DNA of 64,000 bases from assembly GCF_024198175.1 (NCBI RefSeq), contig NZ_JAJVKV010000001.1:682001-746000 (forward strand), in the 5' to 3' direction. The notes under the pieces are model-generated. The model had not been told where the DNA came from. It made no database searches and saw only the letters and a program-made list of their open reading frames with translations. Of this stretch, positions 18,224 through 26,781 are shown piece after piece (position 1 is the stretch's first letter; each line of letters opens with the position of its first letter). Origin of the DNA: Pyxidicoccus xibeiensis (GTDB lineage: Bacteria; Myxococcota; Myxococcia; Myxococcales; Myxococcaceae). The translations under genes were made by a program, and so were the position numbers.

Positions 18224-19288
18224 ATGACGGCTCCCGAGCCCGAGCGCATCCGCATCGAGCCAGAGGAGGTGGCGCGCGCGGTGGTGCCACTTCCGCCGCG
18301 CCCCCTCGCGGCGCGCCAGGCGGCGCTCCGTGAAGCAGGGCCGCCCCGCGTCGACCGGCTCGCCGTCGGAGCGTTGGTGCTGGCGCTCATCGGTGTCCCG
18401 CTGGTCGGCTGCCTCCTGGGGCCCATCGCCATCGTCTGCGGAGCGCTGGCGCTCTCGCGGCTGTACGGCCGCGAGGACGTGCGCGGTACCGGCATCGCGC
18501 TGGCGGGGCTCCTCGTCGGAGCGTTCGAGTTCGTGGGCTGGATGGGGGTCCTCCTGTGGGCGGTCGCCACCCCCGCGGCCATCCGCCCGCTCACGGCCCC
18601 GCCCTCGATGCCCACCTCGAACGCGCAGGGGCTCACGGACGCGCCCGCCCACATCCGTCAGGCGCTGCTCGCCAACGTGCGCCTGACGTGCACCGGCGGA
18701 GACACCCATCTGGGCTCCGGGGTCAACGTGGCGAGCGGTGACGGCCGCACGCTGCTGCTGACCAACCGCCACGTGGCCGACTGCGCCCAGGGCGCGGCCC
18801 TGCGAGTCGCCTTCCACGACGGTGAGGTGGTGGCGGGGCGGGTCGTCTGGCTCGGGCCGGAGGGCGTGGACCTGGCCGTGGTGGAGACGCGCTCGGAGCG
18901 CGAGCGCCCGGGTGAGGTCATGCGGCTGGACGCCCGGCGCGCCGCACGCGTGGGGGACGGGGTGTTCGCCGTGGGCAACCCGCTCGGCTACGACACCACC
19001 TACACCGTCGGGGTGCTCTCGGCGGTGCGCCGCCTGCCCATGGGCTCCCTCGAGGGCCGCGTCTACCAGGTGCAGGCGGCCATCAACCCCGGCAACAGCG
19101 GCGGCGGCCTCTACTCCGAGGACGGGGGCCTCATCGGCATCAACACCTGGGCGGTGGAGCGCACCCGCTCCGAAGGGCTGGGGTTCGCCATCAGCGTGGA
19201 GACGCTCGCCGAGGTCCTCCGCGGCGCGGATGCCTCGCTGCGCGGGCTCGTGCAAACATCAGTCGACGAAGAGAGGAGCCCTCGATGA
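18224..19288 (+). CDS. Membrane-anchored trypsin-like serine protease
   Basis: The 354-residue protein has a DUF4190-like pair of hydrophobic segments at about 46-78 and 88-115, then a chymotrypsin-fold protease of the HtrA type: H183 in TNRHVADC, D216 in VDLAVVE and S292 in PGNSGGGLY. No PDZ domain is present. The orientation across the membrane is uncertain. The gene starts three bases after the RING gene and overlaps E2 by four bases. It may act as a quality-control protease or effector of the modification pathway; that is inference. Confidence 0.9.
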   Translation: MTAPEPERIRIEPEEVARAVVPLPPRPLAARQAALREAGPPRVDRLAVGALVLALIGVPLVGCLLGPIAIVCGALALSRLYGREDVRGTGIALAGLLVGAFEFVGWMGVLLWAVATPAAIRPLTAPPSMPTSNAQGLTDAPAHIRQALLANVRLTCTGGDTHLGSGVNVASGDGRTLLLTNRHVADCAQGAALRVAFHDGEVVAGRVVWLGPEGVDLAVVETRSERERPGEVMRLDARRAARVGDGVFAVGNPLGYDTTYTVGVLSAVRRLPMGSLEGRVYQVQAAINPGNSGGGLYSEDGGLIGINTWAVERTRSEGLGFAISVETLAEVLRGADASLRGLVQTSVDEERSPR

Positions 19289-19779
19289 ACGTGAGACACC
19301 GGCGGCTGGTCGCGGACCAGCGAATGGTTCAGAGCTGCTTCGCGGACCACCCCTACATCCGCGTGCTCGAAGCGGCGGGTGACCCTCCCGAGCGCTACCG
19401 CCTGGAGTACCGGGTGCAGGGCCTGGTGATGCAGAACGAGCAGGTGGTGCCCAAGGGTGAGCACCTGGTGGAGGTCTTCCTCACGCTGGGGTACCCGCGT
19501 CAGGCGCCCCAGTGCCGGATGCTCACCCCCGTCTTCCACCCCAACATCGCCCCGCACGCCATCTGCATCGGAGACCACTGGAGCGCGGGCGAGTCGCTCG
19601 CGGCGCTCATCGTGCGCATCGGCGAGCTCATCACCTTCCAGAGCTACAACATCAAGAGCCCGCTCAACGGCGCGGCCGCGCGCTGGGCCGAGGAGCACAT
19701 GGCCCGCTTGCCCATCCAGCGCGTTGACCTCTCCGCCCGGACGGACGCCCTCCAGGTGCCGCGGGTTGCGTCACCCTGA
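19285..19779 (+). CDS. E2-like Ubl-conjugating enzyme
   Basis: The 164-residue protein has the UBC fold features: YPRQAPQCRMLTPVFHPNI with the H85-P86-N87 motif whose asparagine stabilises the transition state, C94 as the probable catalytic cysteine, W99 and a long C-terminal helix after SPLNGAAARW. It is closer to eukaryotic E2s than to the minimal prokaryotic E2 types that lack HPN. It is the last gene of the operon, overlapping the protease gene by four bases and followed by a hairpin. It would take the Ubl from the E1 and cooperate with the RING protein. Confidence 0.92.
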   Translation: MNVRHRRLVADQRMVQSCFADHPYIRVLEAAGDPPERYRLEYRVQGLVMQNEQVVPKGEHLVEVFLTLGYPRQAPQCRMLTPVFHPNIAPHAICIGDHWSAGESLAALIVRIGELITFQSYNIKSPLNGAAARWAEEHMARLPIQRVDLSARTDALQVPRVASP

Positions 19780-19781
19780 AG

Positions 19782-19805
19782 CCATTGCGATGTCGGGGGC
19801 AATGG
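19782..19805 (+). terminator. Hairpin at the end of the conjugation operon
   Basis: CCATTGC (19782-19788) pairs with GCAATGG (19799-19805), two bases after the E2 stop codon and before the convergent DUF2300-type gene ending at 19822. There is no T-run. Confidence 0.5.
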
Positions 19806-19821
19806 AAGGGCAGCGCGGGCC

Positions 19822-22059
19822 TCAGCTCCCGCTGTCGTCCCGGGGCGCCGGGCGCTGCCGCCCGTAGGCGCCTTCGAGAATCGCGTCGCTCTTGAGGCCG
19901 CTCGCCTTCGCGGCCTCCACGTCCAGACCCTCGCCGTGGCCGCGCCCGCGTCCCTCGAAGACCATGTCGGGCCCGTCGAACGAGGCCGTGCGCGGACAGG
20001 ACGCCAGCTTCAACCCGGAGCGCAGCAGGTCGCATGGCAGCGAGCCGGCGGACTCGAACGTCGAGTCGCCCTCCGTCTTCGTGACGATGGACAGCGCGCG
20101 TCCGCCCTCGAAGCGCAGCGACACCAGCCCGCGTCCCACCAGCCGCTCCACCTCCGCGCGCGGGCGGCGCTCCTTCCAGGGCTCCTCTCCGCCCTGCGAG
20201 AACAGCAGCCACTCCTTCCACTTCAGCGGCGCCAGCCCCACCGCCTTCGCCTCTTCCGCCTGCACGCGCACGGTGCCTCGGAAGGCCTGACAGTGCGTGG
20301 TGTCACAGACGGGCCGGCCCGGGTGGCGGCTGTGCTGCTCGTTGTGCGCAATCACCCGCGCCAGCGCCACGCGCGGCTCGCCCCTCAGCGTCACGTCCTC
20401 CGCGCCCACCACGCCCGCCGTGTACTGCAGGCGCGTGGTGCGGAAGATGAAGTCCGAGCCCCGCCGCGCCTTCAGCGCGCTCGGTGACGTGGGCACGCCC
20501 GGCGGCGGCCGGTATGGCGGCGGCGTCGACCACGTAAAGACACCGGCGTAGTCGCGCCCCTCCTCCACGCCCTTGGGGAAGCGCACGCGCCACGGTGCCC
20601 CCAGGCACACCGCCGCCCCGCGTGAGGTGAGCCCCTCCAGCCGCGCCCACTCCGCCGGAGCCGCACGAGGCACGCCGTCCTCCACCGCGAAGCCCGCTCC
20701 GGAGCACCGCGCCTCCACCTCCTTCGCGGGCACCAGTCCCAGCACCTGCACGCGCGCGGCGTCCAGCCCGGCCTGCCGGCGCACCCGCGCCAGCGTCGCC
20801 GGAATCTCCTCCGCGAAGTGACGCGGCATCTTCCCCGGCCGCACCGCCACCACCACCAGGTCCGCGTCCACCGCCGCAATCCACCCGAACTGCGGCCGGC
20901 TCGCGGCATCGCGCACGGTGCCCGTCTTCGTGGCCACACCGGCCAGCGCCTTCGACGCCGGCAGCTCCGACAGCGTGCCGCGCGCGGCGTTGTCCGCCAG
21001 CAGCGCCACCACATCCGGCCGGGCCTCCGCCAGCAGCCGGTACGCCTGCGCCATCCCCCACGGCGACAGCGCCAGCGTGGAGCGCAGCCCAATCGCATCC
21101 GCCATGTCCGCCGGAGTCCCCGTCAGCCCCACCGTCTCCAGCACCGGCCCCCACGCCCCGAAGGCCTTCGGCGCCGAGCCCTTCGCCTCCCAGTCCAGGA
21201 AGTACCCGTTGCACGAGCGCAGCAGCGCCGTGCTCCCGTCCACCTTCGCGGGCAGGCCCGGCCCGCACGCCCACTCCTGCACGCCCGCGCGCGGCGCCAG
21301 CACCGGGTGCCCCGCGCCCGCCGCGTACAGGAACGGCTTGAGCGTGGAGCCATACGGCACCGCGCGCCGCACGTCCCCTTCCGCCAGCAGCACCTCACCC
21401 GAGTGCCGGCTCACCACCACCATGGCCGGCCCGGGCGCGCGCACGGAGACCTCGGCCAGCTCGTCGATGCTCAGCGGCACCACCCACCGCGCCCCGTCCT
21501 GGCACTGGCGCAGCCGGCGCGACAGCGCCTTGGGAAAGCCCACCGACTCACTCAGCAGCCGCGCCAGCGCCCGCCGCGCCCGGGGCGTGTCCACCGCCGG
21601 TGCCGAGGCCAGCTCCGACGCCGCGCGCGACAGCGACTGGTACGGCGCCTCCTTCCACGCCGCCAGCTCGCCGCTCACCGCCACCGAGAAGGCCTCGTGG
21701 AACAGCCGGTCCTCGCTGGACTGCGGACACGCCCACCACAGGAGCTGGTGCGCCAGCTCGTGCCGCAGCGCCACGCGCAGCCGCTCCTCCAGCACGCCCG
21801 GCGTGTTCTGCCGCAGCTCCACGCGGCCCGGCCTTCCCTGCGCGTTGCGCTCGGGAGGCAGGGCCACGCCGCGCTGGAGGACAATCGTGACGGGCGCCTT
21901 CGCCGGAGCGGCGCCCGCCTCCGCCACGTACCGCGCCTCCAGCGCCGCCCAGGCGGTCTCCGCCTCGCGGCGAAGCTCCGCCTCGGGAGTCACGTCCCCA
22001 CGGGTGACGAAGGTGGGGGTGGCCGCCAGCAGCGCGGCCACCGTGGCGGCCCACAGCAT
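19822..22059 (-). CDS. DUF2300-like envelope protein with PBP- and SpoIID-like parts
   Basis: The 745-residue exported protein is the last gene of a yfaPTASQ-type operon and matches the YfaQ slot. After a signal peptide there is an HELAH zincin-like motif near residue 100. A penicillin-binding-like core follows: YGSTLKPF (possible SxxK serine), SCNGYF (SxN) and KTGTV (KTG). The C-terminal part has SpoIID/LytB-like features (IAHNEQHS, CDTTHCQAF). Alpha-2-macroglobulins in other bacteria pair with PBP1C, so this protein may repair the wall at breaches. Start is ATG, three bases after the macroglobulin stop. Confidence 0.78.
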   Translation of the reverse strand: MLWAATVAALLAATPTFVTRGDVTPEAELRREAETAWAALEARYVAEAGAAPAKAPVTIVLQRGVALPPERNAQGRPGRVELRQNTPGVLEERLRVALRHELAHQLLWWACPQSSEDRLFHEAFSVAVSGELAAWKEAPYQSLSRAASELASAPAVDTPRARRALARLLSESVGFPKALSRRLRQCQDGARWVVPLSIDELAEVSVRAPGPAMVVVSRHSGEVLLAEGDVRRAVPYGSTLKPFLYAAGAGHPVLAPRAGVQEWACGPGLPAKVDGSTALLRSCNGYFLDWEAKGSAPKAFGAWGPVLETVGLTGTPADMADAIGLRSTLALSPWGMAQAYRLLAEARPDVVALLADNAARGTLSELPASKALAGVATKTGTVRDAASRPQFGWIAAVDADLVVVAVRPGKMPRHFAEEIPATLARVRRQAGLDAARVQVLGLVPAKEVEARCSGAGFAVEDGVPRAAPAEWARLEGLTSRGAAVCLGAPWRVRFPKGVEEGRDYAGVFTWSTPPPYRPPPGVPTSPSALKARRGSDFIFRTTRLQYTAGVVGAEDVTLRGEPRVALARVIAHNEQHSRHPGRPVCDTTHCQAFRGTVRVQAEEAKAVGLAPLKWKEWLLFSQGGEEPWKERRPRAEVERLVGRGLVSLRFEGGRALSIVTKTEGDSTFESAGSLPCDLLRSGLKLASCPRTASFDGPDMVFEGRGRGHGEGLDVEAAKASGLKSDAILEGAYGRQRPAPRDDSGS

Positions 22060-22062
22060 GGG

Positions 22063-25000
22063 CTACAGGTCGCCCGTGCCCTTCTTCGACGGCACCACCT
22101 TCAGCGAGTCCGCGGCCGTCCGCCCGTGCAGCGTGGCGGCGTACATGTCCTCGATGCGCGCGGGAGGCGCGGAGTAGGTGCCCGGGAACTGCGCGCGCAG
22201 CACGTAGCCCATGACGCGGGGGCTGTGGCTCCACGGCGCCGGCTCCTCGAAGAAGAAGGTGGCGCGCTCCGGGTCCAGCACGCGGCGGCGGAGCGCCTCG
22301 TGGGACAGGGGCAGCGAGTGCGGCGGGCCGCGGAAGACCTTGTCCTCCTGCAGCGCGACGAAGCCCGCGGGCACCGCGTCCTCCACCACGTAGTACGCCG
22401 AGCGCAGCTGGCTCTCGCCACGCGAGTCCAGCGTCAGCTCCACGTAGACCTCTTCACCCTGCGACACCGTGTCACCGGGGTTGAGCTTCACCTTCCCGCC
22501 CTCGCGCAGCACGTAGTAGGCGCGGGAGATGGACATGCCCTCCGCCTTCGGCTGCACCGCCGACAGCGGGGTGAGCGTGGTGGCGCGCAGCGTGGCCACG
22601 CCGTCGAAGCCGCCCACGTCCACCGTGCGCGTGCCCGGTGCCAGGGTGGCGACCAGGCCCATGCCGCGCGGGGAGAACTTCACCTCGCCCTTCACGCCCT
22701 TCACCTCCGGCGGCGTCATGCCCTTGAAGGCCTTGGCATCGCGCTCCAGCAGCCACAGCGAGTGCAGGAGCGCGGTGCTCCGGTCGAAGGTGGACAGGTC
22801 CGGCTCGGACAGCATCTCCAACATGCGCTTGCGCGCGCGGGTGATGTCGAGCGTGCCGAATGACGCCGCGTGCCCGGCGATGGCCGTCATGCCCACGCGC
22901 CGCAGCGGGAAGCGGAAGAACGCGTCGGACGTCTCGAACTCCTGGCCCGGCTTGTACGCGGCCAGCGTGGCGTAGCCCTGCGCGCTCTTCGCCACCAGCG
23001 AGTTGATGCGCGCCTGGAGCGCGGGCTCCTTCATGATGCCCGCCTTCTCCGCCGCCAGCACCGCCAGCGCCAGCGGGTACAGGTCCCCCGCCTCCGACGC
23101 CTCCACCAGCGCGCGCACGCGGGCGGCCTGCTTCGGACCCTCCAGCCGCGCCAGCACGTAGGCCCGGGTGGCCTCGTACTCGGGGGGCAGCCCCTCCTGC
23201 GCCTCCAGCCAGCGGGCGCTCTCGGTGAGGCGCGGGTCGGCGCGGTCCACCAGCCCCGCCTCGGCGGCGTAGGCCAGGCCGTCCAGGGCGATGAGCGTCA
23301 GCGGCAGGCTCGGTGTCTCGTAGCCGCCGAACCAGGTGAAGCCACCGCCCTTCACGGCGAGGTTGAGGATGCGCGCGGTGCCCTGCACGGAGCGGCTGCG
23401 CGCCTCCGCCAGCAGCGCCTGCGTGTCCGTGTCCAGCTTCGCCAGCGCGCCCGCCTGATGGAGCACCTGGTACACCGCCACGTTGGGGACGGTGGTGGAC
23501 ACCAGCTGCTCCAGGCAGCCGTACGGGTACGTCAGCAGCTCGCGCACGTTGGAGAGCGCCGCGTCCACCAGCGACGGCTGGAGCACCAGCTCCACGCTGG
23601 CCAGCGTCGCCTCCTTCGCCGCGGGCACCTCCAGCGCGCCGCCGCCCCAGGCGCTCACCTTCACCACGTCCTCCACCGCCGCCGGCTCCACCTGGAACAG
23701 CTTCCTGTCGCGCAGCGGGTCCTTGCCACCCGTCACGTCCACGGAGAGCTGCGCGGGGCCGGTGGAGGTCGCCTTCAGCGTCACCGGCACCACCTGCTCG
23801 CCGCCCTTCGCCAGCTCCACCTTGTGCTGCGACTGGTCCGCCTTCAGCGAGCCCAGCGACGCCAGCTTCACGTCCAGGAGCTGGCTGGGCGGAGCCTTCT
23901 CCCCCGCCGACAGGCGCACCGAGGCGAAGGCCTCGTCACCCTGACGGAGGAACTGCGGCAGCGCGGCGTAGAGGTTGAGGCCGCCGCGCGTGGCGAACTC
24001 GGAGGTGCCCTCGCCGAAGCGGCCGGACGTGTCCGCCGCCACCGCCGTCACCACCCACAGCGTCTGGTTGGAGGGCAGCGTGAAGCGCACCGTGGCGCGG
24101 CCGTCCCGGTCCGTCACCACCGTCGGGTTCCAGTACGCGGTGTCCTTCTCCAGGTCCTTCGCCTGGCGGCTGGGCGGCTTGATGGACGCGAAGGCATGGT
24201 CCGGCAGCCCCGCCAGCTTGCGCGCCAGCGCCTCGCCGTAGCCGTAGCCCTGGAACTCGGCGGAGAAGAAGTTGGACACGTTGTTGCGCGCCGGCGGGTA
24301 GAAGAAGTCGACCACCTTGGGACGGAACTCGCTCTGGATGGCGTAGACGGCCTTGTCCACCACGCCCACGGACAGCTGCGCGACGACGCCGCGGCCCTCG
24401 TGGTCCACCACGCGCAGGTCGACGGACTGCTCGGTGAGCGGCGCGGCCTCGGCGCGGATGGGCTGCAGCTCCACGGTGAGGGTGCGCTCGCGCGGAATCA
24501 CCCGGAAGGCCACCGTGCGCTCCTCCCACCGGCCCGTGGCCGTGGGGTACGCGACGGACGCGTACACCGCGCCGCCAAAGCGCTTCTCCACGTTGAAGCT
24601 GTGCACCAGCGTGCGGCCCTTCAGCTCCACCACCTGCGTGTCATAGAGGCTGGCGCCCGCGAGCGTCACCCACACCGGGCCCGCGTCACGGCCACCCGGG
24701 CCCCAGCCGTCCGGCAGGAGCGCCACCAGCCGCGCGGTGTCGCCCGGCTCCAGCGTGCCGGACAGCGACGCCAGCGTGAGGTTGGGCACCTGCGCCACCG
24801 GCTCGTCCGCCGCGCCGATGACGAGCAGCTGCTCCTCGCCCTCCCACGTCTCGCCCTTCTTGTCCTTCACCACCACGCGCGCCAGCACCGCGCCCACCTC
24901 GGACGTCGGCACCTTCTCGCGGTGCGTGCCGTCCGCCGCCGTGGTGAACGAGCGCTTGCCCAGGCTCTTCTCCTCGCCGTCCGCCTTGCGCGACACGAAC

Positions 25001-26781
25001 TCCACCTCGCCCTGGGTGACGCCGTAGGGCTTGCCCGACAGCGTGGTGGCGCGCACCGCCAGCATCGCCTCGCTGCCCTTGGCCACCACCGCGTCCGAGT
25101 ACCGCGCCACGCCCAGCACCTCGACCTTCGACAGGAAGAAGGCGGTGGTGGAGTTGGCGAACGTCTCCTGGTCGTCCCGCGCGCGGATGGTGAGCGAGTA
25201 GCGATACGGAATCCGCTCCTCCCCCGCCGCCAGCGCCGGCACGGCCACTTCGATTTCCGCCTCGCCATTCGCGTCGAAGGCGCTGGCGCTGGCCCACGGG
25301 TCCTCGGTGGCATTCCGCGCAGCCACGGAGGAGTACAGGCGCTCGGGGACGCTCAGCTTGCCCTCGGTGCTGGAGGACGAGCCGTACGTCACCGCGCTGC
25401 CTCCGCCGCCCTTGCCGGCGTCATCCACCCACGCGGGCGCGTCCAGCAGGCTGCGGTAGAGGAACACCTCGTACTTCGCGCCGTCGGGGACGCCACCGGC
25501 ATAGCGGCGGGCGCGCACCTTCACGCGCAGCGTCTGCCCGGGCACCACCGTCTCCGACTCAGGCTCCGTCTCCAGGTAGAACGTCGGCTTCACGTAGTCC
25601 TGCACGCGGGCCTCGCCCTGGTGCGGCTGGCCGTCGACCTCCGCCTCCACGCGCAGCACGCCGGTGCCCAGGTCGTCCGGAACCTTCAGCGTCCCGTTGA
25701 AGGCACCGAACTCGTCCACCGCGGCGCGCGTGGTGATGGCGCGGCCCTCCTGCGAGACGAGCTTCACCGTCACCTCGCGCTTCTTCGGCGTGAAGAGGCG
25801 CGCGAGGAAGGTGTCCGGCTGGCGCACCACGCCCCGGTACTTCATCTCGTTGCCCGGCTTGTAGATGGGCCGGTCGCTGTAGATGAACACGTCCGGCGCC
25901 ACCGCCAGCGCGGAGTAGAAGTCCGTGTCGACAATGGCCGTGTCGCCCCCGACGGAGGCGGTGGCGATGATGCGCGGCTCGGCGACTTCCAGCGCCACCT
26001 CACCCTTCGCGTCCGTCTTCCCCGCGGGGCCCTTGCCCTTGGGCAGGTACACCTGCACCTGCGCGCCGACGGCGGGCTTCTGATCTCTCCCCGCCACGCG
26101 CACCAGCACCTGTCCATCCGTCTGCTTGAGCTGCACCGTCAGGTCACTGACGACGAGCACCACCTGCCCCTCCACCAGGCCCTGGACGAGCTGGAGGACG
26201 TAGGTGCCCGCGGGCAGCGGCGCCAGCGTCACGCGGCGCTCCTGGAAGCCGCCGGGGCCATGGGCGTAGAAGCCGGGGACGTTGAAGTCGCGCTCGGCGC
26301 CGCCCAGGTCCAGGTTGAGCCACTGGCTGCGCGCCACGGTGAAGCCCGGCGGCACGCCCACCAGCTTCTTCGGCCCCTCGGCCACCTTGGCCAGCGGCTC
26401 GCCGGAGCCCGGCACGTCCGAGGGCTTGGGCAGCGCGCCGCCCACGGCCTCGCGGAAGGACGGGTTGAGCGTGTCGAGCAGCCACATGCCCGGCGCGCGC
26501 ACGGTGTTGAGGCCCCGGCTGAGCGCGCGGCCCGGGTTGTTGAGCGTGGGCGGCAGCTGGTACGCGCGCCGCAAGTCCCCCTGCGCGCGGATGAAGGCAT
26601 CCACGTTGTCGGGCTTGAGGACGCGCAGCTCCACGGGCCCCTTGTCCTCGAAGGCCACGTCCACCGCCACCGGCTCCTGGCTGCCGTAGGAGCGGGGCAC
26701 GGTGATGTAGAGCGGCTTGGCCGCGGCCAAGCCGGAGACGACCAGCGCGGCGAGGACCGCGAGACGAGCAGAAGTCTTCAT
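22063..26781 (-). CDS. yfaS: Bacterial alpha-2-macroglobulin, thioester type
   Basis: The 1572-residue protein is a periplasmic protease trap. It begins with a signal peptide (about 1-21, cut near LAAAKP), then macroglobulin domains with repeated beta-sandwiches (IYKPGNEMKYRG is the conserved MG segment), and carries the thioester motif as CLEQ in YPYGCLEQ in the last third, followed by an alpha/alpha-toroid thioester domain and a receptor-binding-like end. There is no lipobox, so it may be soluble in the periplasm. It overlaps the DUF2138 stop by four bases. Confidence 0.93.
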   Translation of the reverse strand: MKTSARLAVLAALVVSGLAAAKPLYITVPRSYGSQEPVAVDVAFEDKGPVELRVLKPDNVDAFIRAQGDLRRAYQLPPTLNNPGRALSRGLNTVRAPGMWLLDTLNPSFREAVGGALPKPSDVPGSGEPLAKVAEGPKKLVGVPPGFTVARSQWLNLDLGGAERDFNVPGFYAHGPGGFQERRVTLAPLPAGTYVLQLVQGLVEGQVVLVVSDLTVQLKQTDGQVLVRVAGRDQKPAVGAQVQVYLPKGKGPAGKTDAKGEVALEVAEPRIIATASVGGDTAIVDTDFYSALAVAPDVFIYSDRPIYKPGNEMKYRGVVRQPDTFLARLFTPKKREVTVKLVSQEGRAITTRAAVDEFGAFNGTLKVPDDLGTGVLRVEAEVDGQPHQGEARVQDYVKPTFYLETEPESETVVPGQTLRVKVRARRYAGGVPDGAKYEVFLYRSLLDAPAWVDDAGKGGGGSAVTYGSSSSTEGKLSVPERLYSSVAARNATEDPWASASAFDANGEAEIEVAVPALAAGEERIPYRYSLTIRARDDQETFANSTTAFFLSKVEVLGVARYSDAVVAKGSEAMLAVRATTLSGKPYGVTQGEVEFVSRKADGEEKSLGKRSFTTAADGTHREKVPTSEVGAVLARVVVKDKKGETWEGEEQLLVIGAADEPVAQVPNLTLASLSGTLEPGDTARLVALLPDGWGPGGRDAGPVWVTLAGASLYDTQVVELKGRTLVHSFNVEKRFGGAVYASVAYPTATGRWEERTVAFRVIPRERTLTVELQPIRAEAAPLTEQSVDLRVVDHEGRGVVAQLSVGVVDKAVYAIQSEFRPKVVDFFYPPARNNVSNFFSAEFQGYGYGEALARKLAGLPDHAFASIKPPSRQAKDLEKDTAYWNPTVVTDRDGRATVRFTLPSNQTLWVVTAVAADTSGRFGEGTSEFATRGGLNLYAALPQFLRQGDEAFASVRLSAGEKAPPSQLLDVKLASLGSLKADQSQHKVELAKGGEQVVPVTLKATSTGPAQLSVDVTGGKDPLRDRKLFQVEPAAVEDVVKVSAWGGGALEVPAAKEATLASVELVLQPSLVDAALSNVRELLTYPYGCLEQLVSTTVPNVAVYQVLHQAGALAKLDTDTQALLAEARSRSVQGTARILNLAVKGGGFTWFGGYETPSLPLTLIALDGLAYAAEAGLVDRADPRLTESARWLEAQEGLPPEYEATRAYVLARLEGPKQAARVRALVEASEAGDLYPLALAVLAAEKAGIMKEPALQARINSLVAKSAQGYATLAAYKPGQEFETSDAFFRFPLRRVGMTAIAGHAASFGTLDITRARKRMLEMLSEPDLSTFDRSTALLHSLWLLERDAKAFKGMTPPEVKGVKGEVKFSPRGMGLVATLAPGTRTVDVGGFDGVATLRATTLTPLSAVQPKAEGMSISRAYYVLREGGKVKLNPGDTVSQGEEVYVELTLDSRGESQLRSAYYVVEDAVPAGFVALQEDKVFRGPPHSLPLSHEALRRRVLDPERATFFFEEPAPWSHSPRVMGYVLRAQFPGTYSAPPARIEDMYAATLHGRTAADSLKVVPSKKGTGDL

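Noticed and set aside
15812..19255. 1147-residue open frame on the reverse strand
   Set aside because: Antisense to six domain-bearing genes of the Ubl operon; shows no motif and very high His/Gln/Arg content.
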